From Prevotellaceae bacterium UBA1746 (lineage in GTDB: Bacteria > Bacteroidota > Bacteroidia > Bacteroidales > Bacteroidaceae): 19,499 nucleotides of DNA. The DNA lies in the NCBI GenBank assembly GCA_905369775.1, contig CAJPJR010000036.1, positions 1 through 19,499 of the forward strand. The letters are read 5' to 3'. Shown here one piece after another: positions 7,500-15,536 of the stretch. A program made the translations under genes and the position numbers. The notes under the pieces are model-generated. The model was not told the origin of the DNA. It did not search any database and saw nothing but the letters and a program-made list of their open reading frames with translations. How positions within the stretch are numbered: position 1 is the first letter of the stretch; each line of letters starts with the position of its first letter.

Positions 7500-7693
7500 G
7501 CGTAGGGCGGTTGTTCGGGTTGTGCTAAGTTGGGCACGTTTTTGTGTTGGTCAACGGGGCTTTTTCAGTCAGTCCTTGGAAAAGGTTTGCTCCGCCTGGT
7601 AAAACTCGGGAAGGGTCATCAGCCTCTTCCCTCAATCGCTTTACCTCATTGTCTAGGTAGTATCTGTGAGGGAAATGTTTTACCGCCCTACGC
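7500..7693. repeat. Segment bounded by a 12-base perfect inverted repeat
   Basis: GCGTAGGGCGGT at 7500-7511 is the exact reverse complement of ACCGCCCTACGC at 7682-7693. Outside both arms the similarity continues as TTTGC, with a one-base length difference (A against GT). The 194-base segment looks like the footprint of a miniature inverted-repeat element or decayed insertion sequence. I found no target duplication exactly at the arm ends. Confidence 0.5.
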
Positions 7694-7966
7694 ACGCAAA
7701 GTTGCATCAATTCTCCACGAAACCGATTTCATTCATCACCTGTCCGAGATAGGGAACACGATGTTCGGTTCGTTTGACGAGTGCAAAAGTAGTGCATTCA
7801 CTCGTGCATGGCTACTACATACGTTACCTTTTGGCGCAAAAATCGTTCATGAAACATTATTACAACACCTCGTCCATTTATTGTTATTGCACAAAACAGT
7901 AATTCACTGGTAATCAAACAGATAAAGTTTCAAGTAAAAAAGAAGACCTACCCACCTGTCGAGAAT

Positions 7967-7980
7967 GAAACAAATTTGCA
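7967..7980 (+). repeat. 14-base direct repeat, copy 2
   Basis: Second copy of GAAACAAATTTGCA. Its 3' part belongs to an 18-base dyad, ATTTGCA-agcg-TGCAAAT (7974-7991), which has the shape of an operator for a dimeric DNA-binding protein. No neighbouring gene start explains such a site. Confidence 0.65.
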
Positions 7981-8251
7981 AGCGTGCAAATGTCCCATTT
8001 TTCGATCTTTCAGCTCGAAATTCAACTCCCGTATGCTCCTCTAAATGCAGACAAACAATGGAAAACAAAGTCACATTCATCCTTGTCCAGCCGTTCTGTC
8101 CCTCCGCATCGAGCAATGGGCTCCGCCATCCTTATCCTTCTCCCCTTCTCTTCCACTTATGCGGGAGAAGCGCATTTTCGAAATGGAGACGGAAGAAAAG
8201 GTTTCTCCCTCCTCTCGACAAAAATGCACGACCAACAGCTTCATCGCGTAC

Positions 8252-8315
8252 ACTCAAACGAAAAAGAACACCACGTTTACTTTTCCCGCGATGGTGGAGA
8301 AAGTAAACGTGGTGT
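8252..8315 (-). terminator. Intrinsic terminator of the HTCS gene
   Basis: ACACCACGTTTACTTT (8268-8283) and AAAGTAAACGTGGTGT (8300-8315) form a perfect 16-pair stem. On the reverse strand the hairpin is followed by TTCTTTTTCGTTT (8267-8255). It sits about 120 bases after the HTCS stop. No T tract is present on the forward side. Confidence 0.85.
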
Positions 8316-8433
8316 GAGAAACGTTCATTACACAAAGGTAGAGAGCGCGCAATCGAATCGCTATTATCGAGAAAAGCTGCTCTATATTCGGGTTCTTTTG
8401 GTGAAAACAAACGCTACACCGGAGTGATTCCGC

Positions 8434-11118
8434 TCAGCTTGGGCGCATTTTCGATCCCGGCGAGCATCCGAAATAGTCTCTGAAGCACTTAGAGAAGTAA
8501 GAGGGCGACGAAAAGCCCACTTCGTAGGCAACCTCCGAAACGGTTTTTCCGCCTTGTCTAAGCAAGGTCTCCGCACGCTTGAGTCGCGTCATGCGAATCA
8601 GTTCCACAGGTGAGAGTCCCGTGAGCGCTTTCACCTTGCGATAGAGTTGAACGCGACTCATGCCCAGATCGGCCCCCAATTCTTCGACATTCAGTTCGGT
8701 TTTGGCCAGTTTAGCGCGAACTGCCGCTTTGAATTTTTCCAGGAACTGCGCTTCCGCGTTACCGATTTGCTCCTCTTCGGCCTCCGTTCCGGCAAAATGT
8801 CCCTTCAACAAGCGCCGCGTAGTCAAAAGATTCTCGATGCGCGAGAGCAATACTTTGCCATTGAACGGCTTAGTCACATAAGCCTCAGCTCCGTATTCGT
8901 ATCCCTCGATGCGCTGTTCGTCATCGAGTGCATTGGCTGTGAGCAGCAAAACCGGGATATGCATCGTGATCTCGTTGCTCTTTATTCGTTTGCAAAGCTC
9001 CAGTCCATCAAGTTTCGGCATCGCCACATCGCTCACCACCAGATCGGGCATGCGTTTGAGCGTCTCGTTCCAACCGATCTCCCCGTCTGCTGCGAGCCAC
9101 ACATCATAATATGGCATCAACAGCTGCGCTACATATTCGCGCACCTCTTGATTGTCGTCGACCACGAGGACCTGCGGTTTCGCTCCGCCGTTGTCGGGAT
9201 TGATCAGTCGCTCCACAAGCAGTTTGTCGTCCATTCCCCCACTTTCTCCCACACGATACACTTCGGCCAGGTCGCGCACTTCGGCTTCGAGGGGGAGTGC
9301 CGATTCAGGAACGGTCGGTGCTTCCACATCGCGCACAGGTAAGAAGACGGTGAAGCAGCTTCCTTCGCCCGGATGGCTCGTGACATACACCGTACCTCCC
9401 TGCGCCTCGGCATAAGCTTTGACGATGGCCAACCCGACGCCGGTACCTCCCGACGCGTTGTCGGCCGCTTGGAAGAAACGATCAAAGATGTGCGGCAATT
9501 TTTCTTCGGCAATACCTTCACCGGTATCCGTCACCGACAATTCAGCACCGGCATGGAACGTACGCAACGCGATTGTTATCGTCCCACCTTCCGGGGTGAA
9601 CTTCAAAGCATTCGAGAGGAGATTATATAAGATGTGCTCCACTTTCGTTAGGTCGGCCGTCATTTCATAGCTTTCCGGCACTTCGAGCACAAGTTGCACG
9701 TTGATTCTCTCGGCCCAACTCTTGAACCCCGCCATCCACAGGCGGAGATAAGGCACACAATCGAAGCGCACCCACTGCGGTTTCATGGCGCCGCTCTGCA
9801 CTTTGCGCAAGTCAAGTATTTCATTGACCAGATGCAGCAGAATTTTCACGTTGCGATGCGCCACCTCCATGAGCTGTTTGTCACGTCCTTCCAACCGATC
9901 GCTCTCTTTGAGTCGGTCTATGGGATCGGCAATCAAGGTGAGTGGCGTCCGGAACTCGTGACTCACATTGGTGAAGAAGCGCAGTTTTGCGTTCGTCGCC
10001 TCCTCCGCCAGGCGGTGCTTTAAGCGAGAATATCTCAACATGATGACACCTCCGCTCACCACCAGCAGGAAAATTACGATCAAAAGCACGAGCAGAATCT
10101 TCTGGTTGTTGTACTGTGCCACTTTTTCCTCGACGCTTTTACTGAGGGTCTCCAGTCGTTGATACTGTCGCTGGAGTTCAATGCCTTGTATGTAGAACAG
10201 CGTCGCGTTTTCGGGCGTAACGAGTGCTGCCGGCAGTCGATTCTCCCGCTCGAAGGCTTTTTTCTCAAGGATATTATGCGCCAGTTCCAACAACAAGTCT
10301 CCACGGGTGGGATAAATGCAAGATGCACTGATGCGCTTCTCACGAACGGCCTCCAAGCCGCCACCTTTCGACGGCAAACCGTCGATACCCACCACCATCA
10401 CGCCTTCATTTCTATGCGCACGAGCCAGGGCATCGCTTGCGCCCTGTGCCATTTCATCGTTGTGGGCAAACACACAGTCGATCGGTCCCACCTCGCGCAA
10501 CGCACTGTCCATCTGCGTCGTTGCCTGCTTACGCAACCAGCCGGCATAACGACTGTCCACGATCCGCAGTCCGGGGTAATGCGCAATGGCATCCACGAAT
10601 CCTCGATGGCGCTCGATGGCCGGAGACGATCCTTGCAGGCCTTTGATTTCAACGATGTTGCCTTTTCCTTTCAAGCGCGAGGCAACGTAATTGCCCATCA
10701 TGCGTCCGATACCATAATTGTCGGCTCCCATATAAGCGGTGTAGTTCCCGACATTGGTTTTTCGGTCAAACATCACCACAGGTATGCCTTTTTTACGTGC
10801 TCTGTCGATCGCCGCGTTGATTGTGCTGACCTGATTGGGCGAAATGATGAGCAAATCCACCCCTTCGTCGACAAATCGGTTGATTTGTCGGATTTGTGTA
10901 TCATCGTTGTCGCTGGCCGAAGCGATGCGCAAGTCTATGTCACCGTAATAACTCGCCCCTACACGCAACTCCGTGTTCAATTTGTCACGCCATGCGTCCT
11001 CAGAGCATTGAGAAATGCCCACGACATAGCGCCGCTCCCGTCGGCCACAAGCACTAAACAAGAGCAGCAAAAGAACAATGACCCACAAAGGTCTCAATCT
11101 AATACAATGTGTTTCCAA
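8434..11118 (-). CDS. Hybrid two-component system with periplasmic sugar-binding sensor (fructose-sensor type)
   Basis: A one-piece sensor-regulator of 894 residues. A hydrophobic N-terminus ends in a lipobox-like LLFSAC (Cys24). Residues ~31-305 form a periplasmic-binding-protein/LacI-type sensor (YVVGISQCSEDAWR, LLIISPNQ, VVMFDRKT, VFAHNDEMAQGA, VVGIDGLPS). A membrane segment spans ~340-361. The kinase has His387 in SHEFRTPL, NLLSNALKFT near 499-508, and DTGEGI and GGTGVGLAI ATP-binding boxes. The receiver has phospho-acceptor Asp697 in VVSDVAMP and Lys750. Two AraC-type helix-turn-helix motifs end the protein. This is the architecture of B. thetaiotaomicron BT1754, which binds fructose and drives a fructan locus; the nearby fructokinase supports the same ligand. 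No in-frame ATG precedes the signal-like segment, so I place the start at TTG 11118; a TTG at 11145 lies inside the predicted -7 element and is unlikely. Confidence 0.93.
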   Translation of the reverse strand: METHCIRLRPLWVIVLLLLLFSACGRRERRYVVGISQCSEDAWRDKLNTELRVGASYYGDIDLRIASASDNDDTQIRQINRFVDEGVDLLIISPNQVSTINAAIDRARKKGIPVVMFDRKTNVGNYTAYMGADNYGIGRMMGNYVASRLKGKGNIVEIKGLQGSSPAIERHRGFVDAIAHYPGLRIVDSRYAGWLRKQATTQMDSALREVGPIDCVFAHNDEMAQGASDALARAHRNEGVMVVGIDGLPSKGGGLEAVREKRISASCIYPTRGDLLLELAHNILEKKAFERENRLPAALVTPENATLFYIQGIELQRQYQRLETLSKSVEEKVAQYNNQKILLVLLIVIFLLVVSGGVIMLRYSRLKHRLAEEATNAKLRFFTNVSHEFRTPLTLIADPIDRLKESDRLEGRDKQLMEVAHRNVKILLHLVNEILDLRKVQSGAMKPQWVRFDCVPYLRLWMAGFKSWAERINVQLVLEVPESYEMTADLTKVEHILYNLLSNALKFTPEGGTITIALRTFHAGAELSVTDTGEGIAEEKLPHIFDRFFQAADNASGGTGVGLAIVKAYAEAQGGTVYVTSHPGEGSCFTVFLPVRDVEAPTVPESALPLEAEVRDLAEVYRVGESGGMDDKLLVERLINPDNGGAKPQVLVVDDNQEVREYVAQLLMPYYDVWLAADGEIGWNETLKRMPDLVVSDVAMPKLDGLELCKRIKSNEITMHIPVLLLTANALDDEQRIEGYEYGAEAYVTKPFNGKVLLSRIENLLTTRRLLKGHFAGTEAEEEQIGNAEAQFLEKFKAAVRAKLAKTELNVEELGADLGMSRVQLYRKVKALTGLSPVELIRMTRLKRAETLLRQGGKTVSEVAYEVGFSSPSYFSKCFRDYFGCSPGSKMRPS

Positions 11119-11142
11119 GACGTCACAATGTTTTCTGTATGG

Positions 11143-11150
11143 CAAAGGTA
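11143..11150 (-). promoter_or_regulatory. -7 element candidate for the HTCS gene
   Basis: The reverse strand reads TACCTTTG at 11150-11143, a perfect TAnnTTTG element, placing transcription start near 11136. No TTG lies 19-21 bases upstream, so only half the consensus is present. If it is real, the TTG at 11145 cannot be the start codon and the TTG at 11118 fits with a leader of about 18 bases. Confidence 0.5.
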
Positions 11151-11416
11151 GGCATTTACTTTTTTCCCACGTTTTGTCGCAAACATCTTATAACAGTACC
11201 ACAAAATACCACACTGCTACGCATCCTATGTACAAATATGCAAAAACGATCAGCATAGAACTACAAAACGCGCGATGGGCAGGAAGAAATGCCCTATTTA
11301 TATTGTACAGCATAAGAATCTCATGCAATGCGGGGTGTCGCGATTGAAGAAAAAGAATTAACAGGCAGAAGAATACCCTTAACACTGCGATAGTTCAGAA
11401 TACCCACATGTAGTGA
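11151..11416. other. Divergent intergenic region between the HTCS and xusA-like genes
   Basis: This A+T-rich spacer carries the two divergent promoter regions at its ends and no convincing gene. A small hairpin (GGGCA...TGCCC, 11278-11295) and a tandem TACCACA pair near 11199-11215 are visible. I see no clear Fur-like box, although the rightward operon is expected to respond to iron. Confidence 0.5.
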
Positions 11417-11447
11417 TTGACCAACGCGCTCGAATGCCGTAACTTTG
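11417..11447 (+). promoter_or_regulatory. Promoter of the xusABC-like operon
   Basis: TTG at 11417-11419 is followed after exactly 20 bases by TAACTTTG at 11440-11447, an exact match to the Bacteroidota consensus. Transcription would start near 11454, about 140 bases before the chosen xusA start (or 55 before the alternative ATG at 11509). Confidence 0.75.
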
Positions 11448-11592
11448 CACCGAAATTTTCGCAACAGCCTCGAAGCGACGGCTTGCGACACACAAAAACG
11501 TAGACTGAATGACCGAATATCGCCCGACATTACAACTCCTCACCCACCCGCTTTCTCCCTCCTCTCGTCTCTCGTCACATGGCTCCCATGGC

Positions 11593-13959
11593 ATGCGGCG
11601 ATTATCCCTATTGTTTGCCACCCTCTTCTGCGCAGCTGTTGCCCAAGCCGCCGGCGATCGTGAAGTACGTGGTCGCATTCTCGACATGCAGGGACGTCCA
11701 GTGCCGGAAGCCGTGATCACGGTGCGAGGAATGGGCCGACACGCAGTGAGTGACACGGCGGGGGTCTATCGTTTTCCGCATCTCGAAGGCACACGCTCCC
11801 TCACGGCCTCAGCCATCGGCTATGGGCAACTCACACAGACCTTGAAGTCGACAACCGACAGCGTGATCACCCTCGACTTCCGCCTCCCGCCGCTCGAAAA
11901 CAGCCTTCACGAAGTGGAAGTCACCACCGGTCGGCTCGGTCGCCTGCGCCATTCCGCCTACAACACCGTCGCTATCGACACGCGCTCGCTGCAAAACACC
12001 ACCAAGTCCCTCGGCGAGGCGCTGGCCTCGGCACCGGGTGTGAAAGTGCGCGAGACCGGTGGCGTGGGTTCGGACATGAACGTCTCGCTCGACGGCTTCA
12101 GTGGCAAGCACGTCAAGGTCTTTGTCGACGGAGTGCCCCAAGAAGGAGTGGGCAGCGCCTTCGGACTCAATAATATCCCCATCAATTTTGCCCGACGCAT
12201 CGAGGTCTACAAAGGCGTTGTCCCCGTCACTTTCGGCGCCGATGCCATCGGTGGTGTCATCAACATCGTCACCGAGACTCCACAATCGGGCTGGCACGTC
12301 GACGGATCCTACGCCGGCGGCTCGTTCAACACGCACAAGAGCACGCTCAATTGGAACCGCACTTGGGCATCGGGATGGAAAGTGGAAATGAGTGCCTTCC
12401 AGAACTATTCCGACAATAACTATACCATCACGGCTCCCGTGAAAGACCTTTCCAACGGGAGCATCGATTTCCGCCATCCCGAACGGGTGCGCCGATTCCA
12501 CGACACCTACCACAACGAAGCCCTGACCGTACGCGGCGGCGTGGTCAATCGCCCCTGGGCCGACCGTCTTTTGTTCGGTTTCACCCTGGCCGGCATGCAC
12601 AAAGACATACAAAACGGTGTGCGCCAGGAGGTGGTCTACGGAGAGAAGTATCGTTTCGGCCACTCCTTCATGCCTTCGCTCCAATATGCCAAGCGCAATC
12701 TGCTGCACAATCGCCTCGATCTGGTGCTGACGGCCAACTACTATCGCAACCTCACCACCAACGTCGACACGTCGGCCTATGCATTCAACTGGCGCGGCGA
12801 GCGCGTGTTGCGCAACTCCCCCGGCGAACAAAACTACCTGCACCTGCGCTACGACGACCACAACTGGAACGCCGATTTCGACGCCCGTTTCCATCTCGAC
12901 GCCCGCAGTCGCCTCACCTTCCACCACAGTTTTGCCCATTTCGATCGCGACGCCACCTCCCTCCTGGCTCGTGAGAACGAAAAATCGCCCATCGCACGCG
13001 CCACCACCAAGCACATCAGCGGACTCTCCTACCTCTTTACCCCCGACGACCGCTGGAATGTCACGCTCTTCGGCAAACTCTACAATCTGCACGTGAGTGG
13101 TCCGGTGAGCACCAGCGATCTCCAGGAGAAATTCGTCCGCAAAACGCACCACCTCAGCTACTTCGGTTTTGGCGGCGCGGGCACCTACCGCTTCAACCCC
13201 AATTGGCAAATCAAACTCTCGTACGAGCGTGCCTGCCGCCTCCCGAATGTCGACGAACTCTTCGGCGACGACGATCTCGAGACCGGCAGTGTCACCCTGC
13301 GCCCTGAGCAAAGTCACAACCTCAACCTCAACCTTTCCTACTCCCTGCGCCGCGGTATGCACCACGTGCTGGCCGAGGTGGGCGGCATTTTCCGCGACAC
13401 GCGCGACTACATCCAGCGCAACGTGATCGGAGTGGGCGGTGGACGCTACGGGGCCAGCTATGTCAACTTCGGTCGCGTACGCACTTATGGTCTCAACACC
13501 TCTTTGCGCTACGATCTGGGGCGCCGACTCAGTGCTGGTGCCAACTTCACGTTCATGGACGTGCGCGACAACATGCCCCTCGCCCAAGACGGCGTGACGC
13601 GCAACTATGGTTACCGCGACCGCATGCCGAATCTCCCCTATCTCTTCGGCGATGCCGACGTCACCTGGCGCCTCCCGCTCACCGCCGCGCGCAGCACCGT
13701 GCTGTCATTCACTTACGACACGCAATATCTCCACAGCTTCACGTTCTACTCCTCGCGTTTCGGTGCCAACAAGGGCGAATACGTCGTGCCGGCCCAGCTT
13801 TCGCACAACCTCAACGCCACCCTCACCCTCGCTCATGGGCGCTATGCCGTGAGTCTCGAGGCACGCAATTTCACCGACGAACGTCTCTACGACAATTTCA
13901 GCCTGCAAAAGGCCGGACGTGCCTTCTATGCCAAAGTGCGCTTCAACCTCGGGCAATAA
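11593..13959 (+). CDS. xusA: TonB-dependent outer-membrane receptor, XusA-like
   Basis: A 788-residue outer-membrane beta-barrel importer powered by TonB. The signal peptide MRRLSLLFATLFCAAVAQA is followed by a carboxypeptidase-regulatory-like domain (~22-100: EVRGRILDMQGRPVPEAVITV). The plug spans ~118-228 and has SLGEALASAPGVKVRE, VFVDGVP and the typical IEVYKGVVPVTFGADAIGGVINIVT. The barrel, rich in alternating aromatic strands, runs to the C-terminal YAKVRFNLGQ. I chose the ATG at 11593 because it opens the signal peptide; an in-frame ATG at 11509 would add 28 atypical residues. The next two genes encode a DUF4374 lipoprotein and a PepSY membrane protein, the order of xusABC in B. thetaiotaomicron (BT2065-2063), which takes up ferric enterobactin made by other species. 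A siderophore substrate is therefore likely but inferred from synteny. A consensus promoter precedes the gene. Confidence 0.92.
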   Translation: MRRLSLLFATLFCAAVAQAAGDREVRGRILDMQGRPVPEAVITVRGMGRHAVSDTAGVYRFPHLEGTRSLTASAIGYGQLTQTLKSTTDSVITLDFRLPPLENSLHEVEVTTGRLGRLRHSAYNTVAIDTRSLQNTTKSLGEALASAPGVKVRETGGVGSDMNVSLDGFSGKHVKVFVDGVPQEGVGSAFGLNNIPINFARRIEVYKGVVPVTFGADAIGGVINIVTETPQSGWHVDGSYAGGSFNTHKSTLNWNRTWASGWKVEMSAFQNYSDNNYTITAPVKDLSNGSIDFRHPERVRRFHDTYHNEALTVRGGVVNRPWADRLLFGFTLAGMHKDIQNGVRQEVVYGEKYRFGHSFMPSLQYAKRNLLHNRLDLVLTANYYRNLTTNVDTSAYAFNWRGERVLRNSPGEQNYLHLRYDDHNWNADFDARFHLDARSRLTFHHSFAHFDRDATSLLARENEKSPIARATTKHISGLSYLFTPDDRWNVTLFGKLYNLHVSGPVSTSDLQEKFVRKTHHLSYFGFGGAGTYRFNPNWQIKLSYERACRLPNVDELFGDDDLETGSVTLRPEQSHNLNLNLSYSLRRGMHHVLAEVGGIFRDTRDYIQRNVIGVGGGRYGASYVNFGRVRTYGLNTSLRYDLGRRLSAGANFTFMDVRDNMPLAQDGVTRNYGYRDRMPNLPYLFGDADVTWRLPLTAARSTVLSFTYDTQYLHSFTFYSSRFGANKGEYVVPAQLSHNLNATLTLAHGRYAVSLEARNFTDERLYDNFSLQKAGRAFYAKVRFNLGQ

Positions 13960-14008
13960 AACCGCCCTTGCAGACTCCCCTCATCCATAAACTATTTTCA
14001 TTTTTCCT

Positions 14009-15415
14009 ATGCAATTCACCTCTCTCACCAAGGCGCTGCTTCCCGCAGCCCTGCTCGCCGCAACGCTCACCGGCTGCGGCACCGACGAACCCAACAACAC
14101 TCCCAACACCCCTGTGGTGGAACAGAAAGGCACCTTTGTGATTCCCGCCGACGTCGCTGCTTCGGGCAATGCCGCCTCGCACATACTCCTCACCACGGCC
14201 GATCTCTCCGGCGGCACCCTCAGTCCGCGCGACAACGGCCTGCTCTTCGACGGAGGCTTTGAGTACATCTTCTTCCAAAACAAGTATCTCTGCACTTTGC
14301 AGTACAACCAAGCCAATGCCGGCACCACCCGCTCTTACGTTCTGCGCAACGGTCAGCTCGAAAAGCGCGACAAGGGCTTCGAAGTGCGCCGCTTCACCAC
14401 CTACGGCACGTGGGACGACGAACTCATGACCGTTTCGACGGGCGACTCTCCCAAGGAATTTGCCGACAGCCACGGCTATCTGCCCAAGACCTTCCTCGTT
14501 TCCTATCTCAACATCCCCGCCGAGACCGAGCGCAACAACGATTCGAAGCTCCCGCAGTTCCGTTCTGAGAATTTCCTCGGCAACGGCGAGTTCGTCACCC
14601 TCTCCGGTTTGCTCCAACGTGAGGGCAAACTCTACTCGGCCGTCATTCCCATGGGCTTAAGTCAATACGGTTCGGCCGCCGACGGCGGAAAATACATTCG
14701 CCCGGGCTTTGCCGATCTCGTGAAGACCGAGAACGGCGGTCGCCAAAGCAGTGCTTACAAGAAAGGCGAGCTCCAGTGGACCCAATATCCCGACGAATGC
14801 TGGCTTGCCATCTTCGACAACAACAATTTCGAGGGACGTAAGCTCATCAAGACCGACAAAATCAGCTACGCCTGCGGTCGTTTCAAGTCGCAGTACTTCC
14901 AAATGATCTGGAACGACGCCGATGGCGACCTTTATGTCTTCTCTCCCAGCTTTGCCAAGACGATGTCCGACAAACGTCAGCAGACAACGCTCCCGGCCGG
15001 CGTGGTGCGCGTGAAGAAGGGTGCCGCTGATTTCGACCCGAACTACTACTTCAACCTCGAAACCCTCACCGGCGGTCGCGCCTTCCAGCGCACCTTCCCC
15101 GTAGGCGGCGACCAATTCCTGTTCTACCTCTACGATAAGAGCTACGACAAGCTTTCGAACCAAGATCTGGCCAACCAACTCGGCGTGTTCAGCGCCAAGA
15201 GCGGCAAATTTGTCTCCGTTTCCGGTCTTCCCTCCGACGTTGTTTCGCTCGGCAACCGTCCTTATGCCGAAAACGGCTTCGCCTACGTGCCGGTCAAGAC
15301 CAAAACGGGCAATCCCGCCATCTACAAGATCAATCTTTCCACCGGTGTCGCCACCCGCGGCGTGGAAGTCGAAGCCACTCAGCTCAATGCGGTGGGTCGC
15401 CTCCTCCCGCTCTGA
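14009..15415 (+). CDS. xusB: DUF4374 surface lipoprotein, XusB-like siderophore-binding protein
   Basis: A 468-residue lipoprotein with a signal peptide ending at LTGC (Cys23), followed by an acidic, Asn/Pro-rich linker (GTDEPNNTPNTP), a pattern typical of surface-exposed Bacteroidota lipoproteins. The remainder shows repeated beta-blade-like segments (RSYVLRNGQLEKR, YLYVF-like repeats, GRAFQRTFPVGGDQFLFYLYD) consistent with the beta-propeller of DUF4374 proteins. XusB of B. thetaiotaomicron, the characterised DUF4374 member, binds ferric enterobactin at the cell surface and hands it to the TonB receptor. The gene lies 49 bases after the receptor stop on the same strand. Family assignment rests on recognised sequence character plus the conserved neighbourhood; the exact ligand here is unknown. 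Confidence 0.88.
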   Translation: MQFTSLTKALLPAALLAATLTGCGTDEPNNTPNTPVVEQKGTFVIPADVAASGNAASHILLTTADLSGGTLSPRDNGLLFDGGFEYIFFQNKYLCTLQYNQANAGTTRSYVLRNGQLEKRDKGFEVRRFTTYGTWDDELMTVSTGDSPKEFADSHGYLPKTFLVSYLNIPAETERNNDSKLPQFRSENFLGNGEFVTLSGLLQREGKLYSAVIPMGLSQYGSAADGGKYIRPGFADLVKTENGGRQSSAYKKGELQWTQYPDECWLAIFDNNNFEGRKLIKTDKISYACGRFKSQYFQMIWNDADGDLYVFSPSFAKTMSDKRQQTTLPAGVVRVKKGAADFDPNYYFNLETLTGGRAFQRTFPVGGDQFLFYLYDKSYDKLSNQDLANQLGVFSAKSGKFVSVSGLPSDVVSLGNRPYAENGFAYVPVKTKTGNPAIYKINLSTGVATRGVEVEATQLNAVGRLLPL

Positions 15416-15444
15416 TTTGCGCACCACAGATTGTCTACCCTCAT

Positions 15445-15503
15445 CGGCGAATCTTCGCCGCCTTTCCGCTTCGGCGCGCCATCACTTCGGTGATCGGTGC
15501 GCC
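15445..15503 (+). repeat. Cluster of stable hairpins between xusB-like and xusC-like genes
   Basis: Three hairpins lie within 60 bases. CGGCGA-atct-TCGCCG occupies 15445-15460. CGC-TTCG-GCG occupies 15467-15476. A longer hairpin at 15473-15503 pairs GGCGC, CC and ATCAC with GTGAT, GG and GCGCC around a TTCG loop closed by C-G. The last two overlap by four bases and exclude each other, and both have cUUCGg loops, the very stable tetraloop type. ATTTTGAT follows at 15511, too weak for a confident terminator. They may set the level of the downstream gene. Confidence 0.65.
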
Positions 15504-15536
15504 TTCGCGGCATTTTGATCTCAAACCCTCCCGCAC

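Larger units (their letters stand above)
7320..8433. other. 1.1-kb intergenic region without convincing genes
   Basis: This interval separates the fructokinase start from the HTCS stop. Open frames exist on both strands (for example 7525-7710 reverse, 61 residues; 7530-7913 forward from a TTG), but none has a recognisable domain, a signal peptide or clear coding character. What it does hold is structured: a terminator-like hairpin at 7386-7412, a 14-base direct repeat (7486 and 7967), a 12-base inverted repeat (7500 and 7682), a 7+7 dyad at 7974-7991, a reverse-strand TACTTTTG (7791-7784), and the HTCS terminator at 8252-8315. It may be the remains of a small mobile element or of a lost gene, or it may encode small RNAs. 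Confidence 0.6.

Noticed and set aside
7525..7710. 61-codon reverse ATG frame in the fructokinase-HTCS intergenic region
   Set aside because: It runs through one arm of the inverted repeat and has no recognisable family. It is kept only as part of the leader/small-RNA observation, not as a gene.
7530..7913. 127-codon forward frame from a TTG
   Set aside because: No start context, no domain, low-complexity Leu/His composition, and it crosses the inverted repeat.
10159..11151. 330-codon forward frame antisense to the HTCS sensor domain
   Set aside because: It mirrors the confident HTCS frame, has no signal or domain, and its end overlaps the HTCS promoter.
11809..13587. 592-codon open frame on the reverse strand within the TonB receptor gene
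   Set aside because: It lies wholly antisense to a receptor with clear plug and barrel features. High G+C in the third codon position removes stops on the opposite strand, and the translated product is repetitive Val/Ala/Glu-rich sequence without a domain.
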